A stretch of 64,000 nucleotides of DNA from Desulfosporosinus fructosivorans (GCF_004766045.1 NZ_SPQQ01000002.1:186001-250000); one strand, 5' to 3'; counted from the stretch's first letter, positions 15,195-24,431 are shown. Notes: generated by a model not told the origin, from the sequence alone. Program-made: numbers and translations.

Positions 15195-17819
15195 TCATTC
15201 CATCGGTTTAAAAGACTGCATATCGTACCAATTCGGCCCGACTTTGCATTCCACCGTCATTGGCACTGAGAGCGGGAATGCGTTTTCCATAGCTTCGATC
15301 AGTACACGTGCTACACTCTGCAAATCTTCAGGAGCAACTTGAAGCAATAGCTCATCATGCACTTGAAGCAGCATCGCTGCTCTGTATGGTTTCAGGCCTT
15401 CTGCCACCTTAATCATCGCTAACTTCATAATATCTGCTGCGGTCCCCTGTACTGGCGTGTTCATGGCAATTCGTTCTCCAAATTGACGTTGCACTCGGTT
15501 TGAACTTAGCAATTCTGGAATACGGCGCAGACGATTTAACAAGGTGTGGACTTGTCCCTCTTGTTTAGCTTTTGCAACGACGTTTTCCAAATATTGTTTG
15601 ACCCCACTATAGCGTTTAAAATATTGCTCAATGTAAAACTTCGATTCTTTACGAGGAATCCCTAAATCTCTCGACAGACCAAACTCCGTTAGTCCGTAAA
15701 CCAAGCCGAAATTAACTGCCTTGGCGCTCCGACGCATCTCCGAAGTGACTGCATCAAGGGAGATACCGAAGACTTCCGCTGCCGTTCGAGTATGGACATC
15801 TTGCCCCAGCGAAAAAGATTCACACAGCAGAGGATCTTGAGAATAGTGAGCTAGAATTCGAAGTTCAATTTGCGAATAATCTGCGGATAGCAGTACCCAT
15901 CCCGGTTCTGTAGGGTGAAAGACTTTTCGCAACTGTCTTCCCTGCTCAAGTCGCATCGGGATATTCTGCAAATTTGGCTCTGTGCTCGACAAACGCCCAG
16001 TCGTTGCCACCGTTTGTTGAAACGTAGTATGGATCCGTCCGTCCTTCACTTGAGCGAGTAGACCATTTACATACGTAGACATTAATTTATTCAACTGCCG
16101 ATAGTCGAGAATTTTTGCTACGACAGGGTGAGCTAAGCGAAGTTCTTCTAAGGTCTCCGCATCCGTGGAATAGCCCGTCTTTGTCTTCTTAGCAGTCGGC
16201 AAGCCTAACTTCTCGAAAAGAATTATTCCCAACTGTTTTGGTGAATTAATATTAAAGGTTTCTTCAGCCAAAGCATAAATGCCATTCTCAAGTTGTTTTA
16301 AAGTAATACTTATCCCTTCACCGAAACTAGACAACTTTTCTGCGTCAACAGCGATTCCGTGGCGTTCAACTTGCGCGAGTACCAAACTTAGCGGTTCTTC
16401 AATCTCATGGAGCAAGTGGGCAAGTCCTAGGGAATGAATTTCCTCTTCAAACTTGGGCGCAACTTGAGCTAGAGCTGCTGCTTCGGTCGCAACGTTCTCG
16501 AAAACAGCTTGATTCGCGACATATTCTTTGACTAAATCCAGAGGAGCGAATTTAGGACGCGAAGATTGAATAAGATAGGACGCTAAGCTCATATCGAGCA
16601 CAACGCCTTTTAAGCAAGTGCCTTCATTAGCCAGCAACAAGGCCACCGTTTTACTATCTGCCACGGTTTTGGGAACATGATCATCACCCATCAACTCTGA
16701 CCAAGCTTTAAGAACCTCCGCGGACACTACCTCACGTGCAAATGTAAACGACTCACCTAGAGTAGCAATCCCCCATTCTAGCCAGTGTCCGCCCTGTAAA
16801 CCTGTTCCTTCATAGCGACAAGCTAACGTGAGCGGATCTTTCCTCTCTCGCCACTGATCAATCTGTGCAAGCCAATCCGCATCCGTTAGTTTTCGTTCCG
16901 GCCAATCTTCCAGCAAAACATCTGGACTTTCTCCGATCGGTTCCCCATTATCTTTATGACGTTCTTGCCATAAGCGGGTCACATTCCTCAGATCATATTT
17001 TAGCAAAACGGGAAGCACTTTATTCGCTTGTGAACGGCGGTAAACAAGATCGTCTAACGAGAACACTAACGGAACCTCTGTCAACATCGTTGCTAATTTC
17101 TTGCTTAATATGGCCTGATCAGCAAATTCTTTTAAGTTGCTTTGTACTTTTTTCCCAGAGACTTTATCGACGTTTGCCAAAACGCCCTCGACTGTTTCAA
17201 ATTCTAAGAGTAATTTCAGCGCGGTCTTCTCGCCGATGCCAGGAACCCCGGGAATATTATCTGAGGAGTCTCCCATGAGTCCCTTCAGATCGATGATTTG
17301 GTAAGGTCGGAGCTGATAACGTTCCCATAGAGCATGTTCGTCATAGCATTCCACCTCACTGATTCCTTTTTTAGTCAAATAGATATTCGTCTTAGGAGAG
17401 ATGAGTTGCAGTGCATCTCTGTCTCCTGTGTAAACCTGAACTTCCATCCCTTGTGCTTCAGCCTGTTTGGCTACTACGGCAATAAGATCATCCGCTTCAT
17501 ACCCAGCTAACTCAAGCATGGGTACTTCCAATTCCGTTAAGACATCTTTCAAATAATCAAATTGTGGACGCAACCCCTCTGGGGTCTCTTTCCGTTGAGC
17601 CTTATACCCAGCATATTGTTCAATCCGCACAGTTGCCTTGGTTTTATCGAAAGCCACTACCCAGTAATCTGGCTGTTGTTCTTGTTCTAATCTAAAAAGC
17701 ATGGTGAGAAAACCATGTAATACATTCGTTGGACGCCCATCAGCCGTAGTCAACGTCGGAAGTGCATAAAATGCACGATACACAAGGCTATTTCCGTCTA
17801 AAATCACCATTCTTGGCAT
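15195..17819 (-). CDS. polA: DNA polymerase I
   Basis: An 874-residue family A polymerase for repair and Okazaki fragment processing. The N-terminal 5' nuclease domain begins PRMVILDGNSLVYRAFYALP and includes GYEADDLIAV and GLMGDSSDNIPGVPGIGEKT. The middle proofreading domain is degenerate: where active enzymes have a DxE motif, this has ACRYEGTGLQGG, so 3'-5' exonuclease activity is probably absent, as in Bacillus polymerases. Polymerase motif A is DYSQIELRILA, motif B RRSAKAVNFGLVYG, motif C QVHDELLLQV. The ATG at 17819 behind GGGGGG is preferred over an upstream ATG. Confidence 0.97.
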   Translation of the reverse strand: MPRMVILDGNSLVYRAFYALPTLTTADGRPTNVLHGFLTMLFRLEQEQQPDYWVVAFDKTKATVRIEQYAGYKAQRKETPEGLRPQFDYLKDVLTELEVPMLELAGYEADDLIAVVAKQAEAQGMEVQVYTGDRDALQLISPKTNIYLTKKGISEVECYDEHALWERYQLRPYQIIDLKGLMGDSSDNIPGVPGIGEKTALKLLLEFETVEGVLANVDKVSGKKVQSNLKEFADQAILSKKLATMLTEVPLVFSLDDLVYRRSQANKVLPVLLKYDLRNVTRLWQERHKDNGEPIGESPDVLLEDWPERKLTDADWLAQIDQWRERKDPLTLACRYEGTGLQGGHWLEWGIATLGESFTFAREVVSAEVLKAWSELMGDDHVPKTVADSKTVALLLANEGTCLKGVVLDMSLASYLIQSSRPKFAPLDLVKEYVANQAVFENVATEAAALAQVAPKFEEEIHSLGLAHLLHEIEEPLSLVLAQVERHGIAVDAEKLSSFGEGISITLKQLENGIYALAEETFNINSPKQLGIILFEKLGLPTAKKTKTGYSTDAETLEELRLAHPVVAKILDYRQLNKLMSTYVNGLLAQVKDGRIHTTFQQTVATTGRLSSTEPNLQNIPMRLEQGRQLRKVFHPTEPGWVLLSADYSQIELRILAHYSQDPLLCESFSLGQDVHTRTAAEVFGISLDAVTSEMRRSAKAVNFGLVYGLTEFGLSRDLGIPRKESKFYIEQYFKRYSGVKQYLENVVAKAKQEGQVHTLLNRLRRIPELLSSNRVQRQFGERIAMNTPVQGTAADIMKLAMIKVAEGLKPYRAAMLLQVHDELLLQVAPEDLQSVARVLIEAMENAFPLSVPMTVECKVGPNWYDMQSFKPME

Positions 17820-17936
17820 CTTTAACCCCCCCATTCTTTCGCATCAACTATACCATACCGACTGCTTTCTCACAAACGATTGAGGACCATATTCTAAAAA
17901 GCCTAAACAAATATCTAACAGGATATTATAATATTT

Positions 17937-17990
17937 TTCAGCAAACTTTCAGTTTAGATTCAGCTGGCTTTCAGCTTTGTATACTAAAGT
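17937..17990 (+). promoter_or_regulatory. TTCAG x4 promoter of the FlxA-like gene
   Basis: TTCAG occurs at 17937, 17948, 17959 and 17970, exactly 11 bp apart. Ten bases after the last box is TAAAGT (17985-17990), a poor -10. Direct repeats on one helix face replacing the -35 are typical for OmpR/PhoB-family response regulators. The same design occurs at three more promoters here. Confidence 0.8.
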
Positions 17991-18052
17991 AATATAAGTA
18001 TACGTACAAGTACATAAGCACTTCAAAATAATAAGGGCAGGAGGTATAAATT

Positions 18053-18358
18053 ATGAATGTTTCATCAGTTTCTTCAATATCAAGTAGTTCTTATTCCTCT
18101 GGAAATGATACTGACGAAAAACGACTTTCAGATCAAGTAAAACAACTCCAAAACCAAATAAATACTGTGACCCAGAGTAAAGATGATGCTAAAACAAAGC
18201 AGGCTAAAATTCAATTATTAGAAGCTCAGATAATACAAATTCAAGCCCAAATACAAGCAAATTCAAAAAAAACGAATCAAAATAGCAATACTGAAACTCA
18301 ACAAGCCACACAGATTCAAGCGGTTTCTACGAGTAGTAAACTAGATATTCAAGTTTAA
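18053..18358 (+). CDS. FlxA-like protein
   Basis: A 101-residue protein of the FlxA-like family. The N-terminus is Ser-rich (VSSVSSISSSSYSSG), followed by a Gln/Lys-rich coiled coil (KRLSDQVKQLQNQINTVTQS, and LLEAQIIQIQAQIQ at about 62-75) and a polar tail. The family is found near flagellar or envelope-stress genes; its biochemical role is not known. GGCAGGAGG precedes the ATG. The promoter carries the four-box array shared with the two-component operon. Confidence 0.75.
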   Translation: MNVSSVSSISSSSYSSGNDTDEKRLSDQVKQLQNQINTVTQSKDDAKTKQAKIQLLEAQIIQIQAQIQANSKKTNQNSNTETQQATQIQAVSTSSKLDIQV

Positions 18359-18377
18359 CAAAATGACAATTTGGCTT

Positions 18378-18434
18378 TAAAGACAAACGGCTCTATTCGC
18401 TAAAATCGTGAATAAAGTCGTTTGTCTTTAAAAA
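18378..18434 (+). terminator. Terminator after FlxA-like gene
   Basis: TAAAGACAAACG (18378-18389) pairs with CGTTTGTCTTTA (18419-18430), with a long loop. A weak AAAATTT tail follows. Confidence 0.65.
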
Positions 18435-18592
18435 TTTATAAACAAATTAATAATGATTTTCTTTTATTCTACATATTGGTAAATTCAGGGTTACTACTTC
18501 AACCATTACATGTTAAAATGAAAAATATTGTTAAGAGAGGAGTTAAGCGATTCACATTATTATCAAAATTGATATAAAGGAGGAGAGTTCAA

Positions 18593-19510
18593 ATGTCGGA
18601 TAAACAAATTCGCTGGTTAATGGTACTGACCGCTATCTTTTGGTCTGGCGCGTTTATTACAGGCAAAATTGCCGTAGGAGAGTTCCCCCCCTTTGCCCTA
18701 ACTTTCTTTCGCTTTCTCTTCGCGTTACCGTTTATTTTCGTGATTTTCTACATTAAAGAACGGGGAAACCTTTTACCACGCGGTAAACAATGGCTCGCAC
18801 TTATTCTTCTCGGAGTCATCGGTACTTTTTGTTATCATGCCTTGTTTTTTACTTCGCTAAAATATACCACGGCAATTAATTCTTCTCTCATCGGAGCAAT
18901 TAATCCTATGGTTACAACCCTTCTAGCTGCCATGTTTTTTAGTGAACGATTGACCCCCTTGAGAGTAATGGGTGTCATATTGTCTTTCAGTGGCGTTTTT
19001 CTCTTTATTACCAATGGGGACTTAACGCTTATCTTCCAATTTCAATTTAACAAAGGCGATTTAATTATGCTGATCGCAGTCTGTTGTTTTGCCGTCTATG
19101 CGCTTCTCAGTCGACGGTATATGAAACAATATAGTCTATCACCGCTCAAGGTTACGGCTTATACTTTCTTGATCTGCGTTGTTATTTCCATTCCTTTCGT
19201 CTTGTGGGAGAAACCTGCAACCTATCTATTTTCGGCAACTGCGAGTGGTTGGCTCTCCATTCTGTATATGAGCGTGTTTGCTTCCGTCTTGGGTTACCTT
19301 ATCCAGATGGTTGCTATTCAACGTATTGGCGCGCCACGCACAGCCATTTTTATTAATTTAGTACCAGTTTTTACGATTATCCAGTCAGTGATTATCTTGG
19401 GGGAATCAATCACTCTATTTAAACTCATCGGTGCCGCCATTGTAATCTCAGGCGTTTATTTAGCTACGCGACCGGAATCGAGAATTTACAATTTGAAAAG
19501 CGTAATGTAA
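18593..19510 (+). CDS. EamA-family DMT transporter
   Basis: A 305-residue drug/metabolite transporter with two EamA repeats and ten predicted helices. Repeat 1 starts IRWLMVLTAIFWSGAFITGK (with the typical W-G-A/S-F pattern), and repeat 2 near GDLIMLIAVCCFAVYALLSR. The conserved end of repeat 2 is IVISGVYLATRPE. Substrate unknown. AAAGGAGGAG precedes the ATG. It is a monocistronic unit ended by the hairpin at 19581-19637. Confidence 0.9.
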   Translation: MSDKQIRWLMVLTAIFWSGAFITGKIAVGEFPPFALTFFRFLFALPFIFVIFYIKERGNLLPRGKQWLALILLGVIGTFCYHALFFTSLKYTTAINSSLIGAINPMVTTLLAAMFFSERLTPLRVMGVILSFSGVFLFITNGDLTLIFQFQFNKGDLIMLIAVCCFAVYALLSRRYMKQYSLSPLKVTAYTFLICVVISIPFVLWEKPATYLFSATASGWLSILYMSVFASVLGYLIQMVAIQRIGAPRTAIFINLVPVFTIIQSVIILGESITLFKLIGAAIVISGVYLATRPESRIYNLKSVM

Positions 19511-19580
19511 ATTCAGTTTTCAAAAACACTATGCCAAACAAGCTATTATCTACCTAACTGGTTTAATACATTGAAAAATT

Positions 19581-19637
19581 AAAGAGATTCTATACCTTTC
19601 CCGCAATACACGAGAGAAGGGTATAAAATCTCTTTTT
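19581..19637. terminator. Bidirectional terminator
   Basis: AAAGAGATTCTATACCTTTC pairs with the downstream GAAGGGTATAAAATCTCTTT and is followed by T residues. It lies between the convergent EamA and lipoprotein genes. Confidence 0.8.
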
Positions 19638-19659
19638 AGCATCAATAGTACTCTTGAAA

Positions 19660-20256
19660 TTATGTTAAAGATGCTAATACCTGTTCATATATGTTTTGCG
19701 ATTGGCCTGAAGGAGCAGTTTGATTGCCATCAGGAGTGCCTTTTTGTCCATTTGTTTGATCCTTCTGTTGATCTTTTGGTTGGTCTTTTGGTGGTTCTTG
19801 CCCGGTTTGGCTATTTCCATCGGGCTTAGCTTTCGGAGTATTTGTACTCAGATATGTTTTTTGTGCGTCAGTATATACTGCATTAATGGCATCTGCTTTT
19901 TGCTGGAGAAAATCTTCACTCGGGCTTGTAGTATCGATTAATGTTTGCAATATTGGTTTAATTATGGCTTTCTGCTCGGTCGTCAAAACCGTTGCTTCAT
20001 TACCTTGGAGACGACGTATCCCCATAGCGGCATCTATCGCGGGATTGATTGTCATTTTGTTGGCAGTCTGATTAGATTTTGTTGCAGACTCATCCACTGT
20101 AGAAGTTGAGGCTGTTTCGGTTGATGATGTAGCAGGTGAAGATGTTACAGCTTTTGCACCACAACCACCAACTCCGATTATTACTATTGACAATAACATC
20201 CCCACAACCACCCATGGCCTTTTTATTGATTTTTGCACTTGACTCAAGTCTTTCAC
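19660..20256 (-). CDS. Putative lipoprotein with Gln/Lys/Pro-rich tail
   Basis: Unrecognised 198-residue protein. The signal peptide ends in a lipobox-like VGGC at about residue 32 (VVGMLLSIVIIGVGGC). A Ser/Thr-rich linker follows, then a helical domain (AAMGIRRLQGNEATVLTTEQ and KAIIKPILQTLID). A low-complexity tail is rich in PKDQ repeats, ending IYEQVLASLT. Probably a surface lipoprotein. Start is GTG behind AAGGAGGAG. It lies downstream of the b561-like gene and may be read from the same boxed promoter, since no terminator is seen between them. Confidence 0.65.
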   Translation of the reverse strand: MKDLSQVQKSIKRPWVVVGMLLSIVIIGVGGCGAKAVTSSPATSSTETASTSTVDESATKSNQTANKMTINPAIDAAMGIRRLQGNEATVLTTEQKAIIKPILQTLIDTTSPSEDFLQQKADAINAVYTDAQKTYLSTNTPKAKPDGNSQTGQEPPKDQPKDQQKDQTNGQKGTPDGNQTAPSGQSQNIYEQVLASLT

Positions 20257-20462
20257 TCAAAACTCCTCCTTAAATAAAACTAAAGGACATTAACATAGTT
20301 TGTGTGCTAATGGGCCGCCTATCCTCCTTTCTCTAATTACGGCATCGTCCTTGGGAAAATAACTTCAACAATAGTATGACTAACAAGTATTAAATCCAGA
20401 GGGGATGAGTCGGGCAGTCGTTTCAGTTATTCATACACGCTTTGATAACTCCTATTAGTAGG

Positions 20463-20840
20463 TTATTGATTATCTTTGTCGAATTGTTCAGCTTGGAATG
20501 ACCTTCTCCCATCGCCCTCAAGACCATGGGCGTTACCTTGCGGACTGAAAACTATAATGGAATAACAAATACCAACAGAAACTATTAGCGTAACAAAAGC
20601 AGCCATCACTTTCATTTTATTGCGAAATATTGTCTTTGTGAGATTTGCAATCCATTCTACATGCATCAAGAAATGCAACACCAATATACCAGTCAGAATA
20701 TAACCAGACCAAATATGAAGCGATTTTGCATTAAAAGCATTTAATTTGAAATCCAATAAAAAGCCAGTAACAATGCAAACAAGCGCCATTACTGTGAGTG
20801 GGATATTGATAAAATAGTTTTTCTCAGACTTAGATAACAT
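20463..20840 (-). CDS. Small b561-like membrane protein (DUF4405-like)
   Basis: A 125-residue protein with three hydrophobic helices (FINIPLTVMALVCIVTGFLL, SLHIWSGYILTGILVLHFLM and VMAAFVTLIVSVGICYSIIV). His residues inside the second helix (SLHIW and VLHFLMH) are placed as haem ligands in DUF4405/cytochrome b561-like proteins, so it may be a small membrane haem protein. The C-terminal tail is charged and outside the membrane. ATG at 20840 is chosen; a GTG at 20852 overlaps the ribosome binding site. Its promoter has six 11-bp-phased boxes. Confidence 0.65.
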   Translation of the reverse strand: MLSKSEKNYFINIPLTVMALVCIVTGFLLDFKLNAFNAKSLHIWSGYILTGILVLHFLMHVEWIANLTKTIFRNKMKVMAAFVTLIVSVGICYSIIVFSPQGNAHGLEGDGRRSFQAEQFDKDNQ

Positions 20841-20922
20841 TTTCAAATACACCTCCGTTTAATTGGCTTTTCATGCCGTTTTACTATGACTCAGCATAGT
20901 CTTTAGTTTCTAGTTCTCTATA

Positions 20923-20998
20923 AATATAACCGTCGTCCCTGAATCAGGCCTAAATGCCACCTGAGCGTTCGTTGAACGTTTCCTGAAAATCTGCTGAA
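20923..20998 (-). promoter_or_regulatory. Six phased TTCAG-type boxes and -10
   Basis: Plus-strand CTGAA-type pentamers start at 20939, 20950, 20961, 20972, 20983 and 20994, each 11 bp apart. Three are exact CTGAA; CTAAA, CTGAG and TTGAA each have one change. In the minus direction, TATATT (20928-20923) follows the last box by 10 bases. It drives the b561-like gene. Confidence 0.8.
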
Positions 20999-21130
20999 GA
21001 TGTAAATTAATCCAGAGTCACTAGGCAACAATGAGCAATATAATGGCCCCAGCGATTAAGCTGAGGCCTTTTCGTAGGCTCTGTTAAAACCTGAAGAGCG
21101 TCGACGATGGGTTTTCAAAAATTACTTATA

Positions 21131-22084
21131 TTAACGCGCGGAAGGCATTTTTCTATTTGTGATCGTTCCTTGAATTGCATCTGCTTGAGCTTGCGTGATT
21201 GTACCATCCGTTACAAGACCATCCAAAATGCTCGCTGGGTCCGCAGGTTTAATGGCTTCTTGAGCACTTTCAATAGCATCTGCTTGAGCTTGAGTTATTG
21301 TGCCAGTGGTTACCAAGCTCTCCCAGATTTTCACGTGGCCTGCTGGTTTAGCGGCTTCTTGCGCGCTTTGAATTGCGTCTGCCTGAGCTTGCGTAATTGT
21401 TCCTGCTGCGACGAGACCTTCCCAGACACTTGCGTGGTCTGAGCCTTTCGACTCTTTAAGTGCACTTTCAATAGCATCTCCTTGAGCTTGAGTTATTGTG
21501 CCGGCGGTTATCAGGCCTTCCCAGATCTTTGCTGGGCCTGCTGGTTTAGCGGCTTCTTGCGCACTTTGAATAGCATCAACCTGCGCTTGAGTTATTGTGC
21601 CTGCCGTGACGAGACCTTCCCATACGCTTGTGAACTCTTTGGGTTTTGACTCTTTAAGAGCAGCCTCAATAGCGTCTCCTTGAGCTTGAGTTATTGTACC
21701 ATCCGTTACCAGGCCTTCCCAGATTTTTGCGGGGCCTGCGGGTTTAGCGGCTTCTTGAGCACTTTGAATATCGTCTGCCTGAGCTTGCGTAATCGTGCCA
21801 GCGGTTACGAGACTATCCAAGATGCTCGTGTGGTCTGCCGCTTCTGCCAATTTAGCTGGTTTTAGAGCATTTTGAACAGCATCCGCCTGAGCTTGGGTAA
21901 TTGTACCATCCGTTACTAGACTGTTCAAATCGGCTTTCGATCCGCCATGAGCTGGGCCTGACTGGAAGTGCGAGAACTTTGGAGTTTGCACCTCACTACT
22001 ACTTGTCGTATTGGCATATACAGCTGTTACAGATAAGAGTGTTGTCATTGCAGCAACTATTGCGATCGATTTTGTTCTTTTCAT
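21131..22084 (-). CDS. Secreted protein with eight 33-residue repeats
   Basis: A 317-residue protein: signal peptide (IAIVAAMTTLLSVTAVYA, cleaved near residue 25), then eight tandem repeats of about 33 residues with core LVTDGTITQAQADAIQSAQE. Units alternate between a KIWEG ending and an SVWEG/ILDG ending, suggesting duplication of a double unit. The TITQAQADAI motif resembles DUF2680-type repeats in Firmicute exported proteins. No enzymatic motif. Function unknown; a surface or spore-related structural role is possible. The gene has its own four-box promoter and is divergent from nothing; the two-component operon lies immediately upstream on the same strand. Confidence 0.75.
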   Translation of the reverse strand: MKRTKSIAIVAAMTTLLSVTAVYANTTSSSEVQTPKFSHFQSGPAHGGSKADLNSLVTDGTITQAQADAVQNALKPAKLAEAADHTSILDSLVTAGTITQAQADDIQSAQEAAKPAGPAKIWEGLVTDGTITQAQGDAIEAALKESKPKEFTSVWEGLVTAGTITQAQVDAIQSAQEAAKPAGPAKIWEGLITAGTITQAQGDAIESALKESKGSDHASVWEGLVAAGTITQAQADAIQSAQEAAKPAGHVKIWESLVTTGTITQAQADAIESAQEAIKPADPASILDGLVTDGTITQAQADAIQGTITNRKMPSAR

Positions 22085-22151
22085 GTGTTGATAGCCTCCT
22101 TCAATTTCAATAACTTAAACCATATATGTAGATGCTAAAGTTATTATTGTC

Positions 22152-22205
22152 ATTATGTCATAACAATCTGAAACCACGCTGAAGGTTAACTGAATGTTTA
22201 CTGAA
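22152..22205 (-). promoter_or_regulatory. TTCAG x4 promoter of the repeat protein
   Basis: Exact CTGAA (plus strand) at 22168, 22179, 22190 and 22201, 11 bp apart. CATAAT in the minus direction (22157-22152) lies 10 bases after the last box. This is the cleanest of the four arrays. Confidence 0.85.
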
Positions 22206-22213
22206 AATCATAA

Positions 22214-22250
22214 ACGGCTATATTCGCCTCGAATCAGCAAATATAGCCGT
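22214..22250 (-). terminator. Terminator of the two-component operon
   Basis: ACGGCTATATT (22214-22224) pairs perfectly with AATATAGCCGT (22240-22250), 29 bases past the kinase stop. In the minus direction the stem is followed by TTTATGATTTT. Confidence 0.65.
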
Positions 22251-22278
22251 AATTACATTTCTAATAAACTTTATCTTT

Positions 22279-23751
22279 TTAAATCGCAGGAAGGTCTATG
22301 GAAAATATGCTTCCTTCTCCTTTGACACTAATTACCCGTATCGTACCCCCATGAAGGTCTACGATCGATTTTGTTATAGCCAATCCCAATCCTGCCCCGC
22401 CATGTTTTCTAGTCCTAGAAGGATCACTGCGATAAAAACGGTCGAACAGATAAGGCAAATGTTCATCCGGTATGCCAGAACCGTTATCTCTCACCGTAAG
22501 TTCAACACAATCGGCAACCCTATCCAAAGAAAGTTCGATATGTCCCTTTTCTGGATCCGTATACTGGACCGCATTATGGAAAAGGTTCAAGAGTACCTGT
22601 TTTATTTTATCCGCATCAAAACGACATCTCAAATCTGAAGTGAGTCGCAAGCTGACTTTGCGATTTCCTGCCAACACCCTCAACTGCGGCGCCATCTCCT
22701 TAATTATGCCGTCTAGTTCTCCTTCGGTCAGTTGGACCATGGGCGTACGGTCTAACCTGACTAGTAACAGAAGATCTTGAACTAACTTTTTCATCCGTTC
22801 AGACTCCGTATACATACTCTTCAAAGCTTTATGCAACTTATCAGGTTGATCCATAGCGCCACGGAGTAACACCTCTAAGAAACCATGAATAGAGGTCAAC
22901 GGAGTTCTCAGCTCATGAGAGGCGTCAGCGACAAAGCGACGCATCTGCTCTTTTGCCTCTTTTTCCGCTTCGAAAGATAATTCAAGTCTCTCCAGCATTC
23001 CATTAAAAGAGACTGCTAAACGATCGACTTCCATTTGACCCTGTTCAACGGGTAACCGCTCGGCAAGATTGCCGACATCGATTTGTTCCACTGTATCCAC
23101 GATTTTCGACAAAGGGACTAACGTTTTTCTCAGCACAGGAATAAAGGCTAACATACCTCCAATTAAAGCGAGTAATGAGAGAGATAAAAAAATGAGCAGT
23201 TGTCGAATCAGCATGTCCTTCAAAGGCTCCGTACTGACGCTTACTTGGATCAGTCCTTCCAAATGCCCCTTCGCTCCTATGGGCTGAAGAACGAGCAGTT
23301 GCTCCCCCCCTTCGTTTTGATTCACAATTTTGTAATTCAATCTACTGCTAGCGCTCAGGGCATCTTGATAATCCTGCTCAGCAAGCTTAGGCGGCGTTCC
23401 AACGTTCGCTTGGGAATTAGAAAGCTCCGAAAAATTTCCCTCGCCATCAACAAACGCAAAAGTGGTATCTGGCAAAAAGAAAAAAGGGAATCGATTATGC
23501 CCATTTCGTGGATTCAGCCCCATTCCCTTGTCTGGACCGTTATCTGGAATGCTGTCTAGTCTGTCACTAGCCAGTTGGTTCCAAGCATCCGCTGGGACCG
23601 CTTGAACCTGGCTTTGCAAGCTCAAAGCCTTATTTTGATAAATAAACTCACGCATCAAAACAAATTGGAACAAGCCGATTATTAACAGTAACACAGCCAT
23701 AAGCAGTAGCGAACGGGATAATAACTGAAAACGAAGTGAGTTAGTTTTCAT
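22279..23751 (-). CDS. Sensor histidine kinase
   Basis: A 490-residue membrane kinase. The first membrane helix is at about 13-32 (LLLMAVLLLIIGLFQFVLM), followed by an extracellular domain of about 140 residues and a second helix at about 187-207. Then come a HAMP linker, an H-box with phospho-accepting His in ASHELRTPLTSIHG, an N-box NLFHNAVQYTD, and G-boxes DNGSGIPDEHLP and GGAGLGLAITKSI. It phosphorylates the regulator whose stop codon overlaps its ATG by one base. The stimulus is unknown. The operon is controlled by its own TTCAG array, implying feedback. Confidence 0.93.
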   Translation of the reverse strand: MKTNSLRFQLLSRSLLLMAVLLLIIGLFQFVLMREFIYQNKALSLQSQVQAVPADAWNQLASDRLDSIPDNGPDKGMGLNPRNGHNRFPFFFLPDTTFAFVDGEGNFSELSNSQANVGTPPKLAEQDYQDALSASSRLNYKIVNQNEGGEQLLVLQPIGAKGHLEGLIQVSVSTEPLKDMLIRQLLIFLSLSLLALIGGMLAFIPVLRKTLVPLSKIVDTVEQIDVGNLAERLPVEQGQMEVDRLAVSFNGMLERLELSFEAEKEAKEQMRRFVADASHELRTPLTSIHGFLEVLLRGAMDQPDKLHKALKSMYTESERMKKLVQDLLLLVRLDRTPMVQLTEGELDGIIKEMAPQLRVLAGNRKVSLRLTSDLRCRFDADKIKQVLLNLFHNAVQYTDPEKGHIELSLDRVADCVELTVRDNGSGIPDEHLPYLFDRFYRSDPSRTRKHGGAGLGLAITKSIVDLHGGTIRVISVKGEGSIFSIDLPAI

Positions 23752-24431
23752 TATACGTCAACCCGATATCCCGCCCCGCGCAAGGTTCGAATCAGGCGGT
23801 GTTCCTTATCATTCAATTTCTCACGAAGCGAGCGGATATACACCTCAACAATATTTTCATCCCCGCCGAAGTCATAGCCCCATACCTTATCCAAGATTTT
23901 CGATTTGCTCAAAACTAAGCCTTGGTTAAGCACCATAAACTTGAGTAGTTCATACTCGGTTGTAGAGAGTTCCAAAACCCGTTGTTCATAAAGGATTTCT
24001 TTGCGCCTATCATCGATCCGAAAAGCTCCGATCACAACCTCTCCGACCAGATTAGGGAATTGATTGCGGATACGCGCTTGAATACGTGCGAGCAATTCCT
24101 CAAAGCTAAATGGCTTCATCATGTAATCGTCTGCACCTAAGGTTAATCCTTTGACTCTGTCATCTACTTCATCCTTGGCTGTGAGCATGATGATGGCGAC
24201 ATTCTCGGTCTTTTTAAGCATCCGGCATACTTCAAATCCATCCATACCCGGCATCATTACATCCAGAATCACGAGATGTGGCTGAAACTGCTTGGCGAGA
24301 GTTACTGCCGCCATTCCGTCTTGAGCCGTTTGCACCTCGAATCCTTCTTCCTGAAGGCCCATCTCTAAAAATTGTAAAATGTTTGGTTCATCATCGACCA
24401 GTAATATCTTAATTCCCTTTAACTTTTGCAT
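23751..24431 (-). CDS. OmpR-family response regulator
   Basis: A 226-residue regulator. The receiver domain has the acidic pair in LLVDDEPN, phospho-acceptor Asp57 in VILDVMMPGMDG, the Thr in IIMLTAKDEVDD and Lys in MMKPFSFEE. The C-terminal winged helix (about 130-226) ends EKLNDKEHRLIRTLRGAGYR, as in OmpR/PhoB proteins. Start ATG follows AGGGGG. Proteins of this class bind head-to-tail to direct repeats with 10-11 bp spacing, which is the arrangement found at four promoters within 6.5 kb. The link is inference, but the autoregulatory copy supports it. Confidence 0.95.
   Translation of the reverse strand: MQKLKGIKILLVDDEPNILQFLEMGLQEEGFEVQTAQDGMAAVTLAKQFQPHLVILDVMMPGMDGFEVCRMLKKTENVAIIMLTAKDEVDDRVKGLTLGADDYMMKPFSFEELLARIQARIRNQFPNLVGEVVIGAFRIDDRRKEILYEQRVLELSTTEYELLKFMVLNQGLVLSKSKILDKVWGYDFGGDENIVEVYIRSLREKLNDKEHRLIRTLRGAGYRVDV

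Noticed and set aside
21045..21068. GGCCCCAGCG/GCTGAGGCC hairpin as a terminator of the repeat-protein gene
   Set aside because: The T-run is on the plus strand only (TTTTCG), while the gene is on the minus strand. Direction unclear, so not annotated.
21107..21442. Plus-strand frame with Cys-rich repeats
   Set aside because: It is the antisense translation of the repeat-protein gene; its periodicity comes from the 99-bp DNA repeats.
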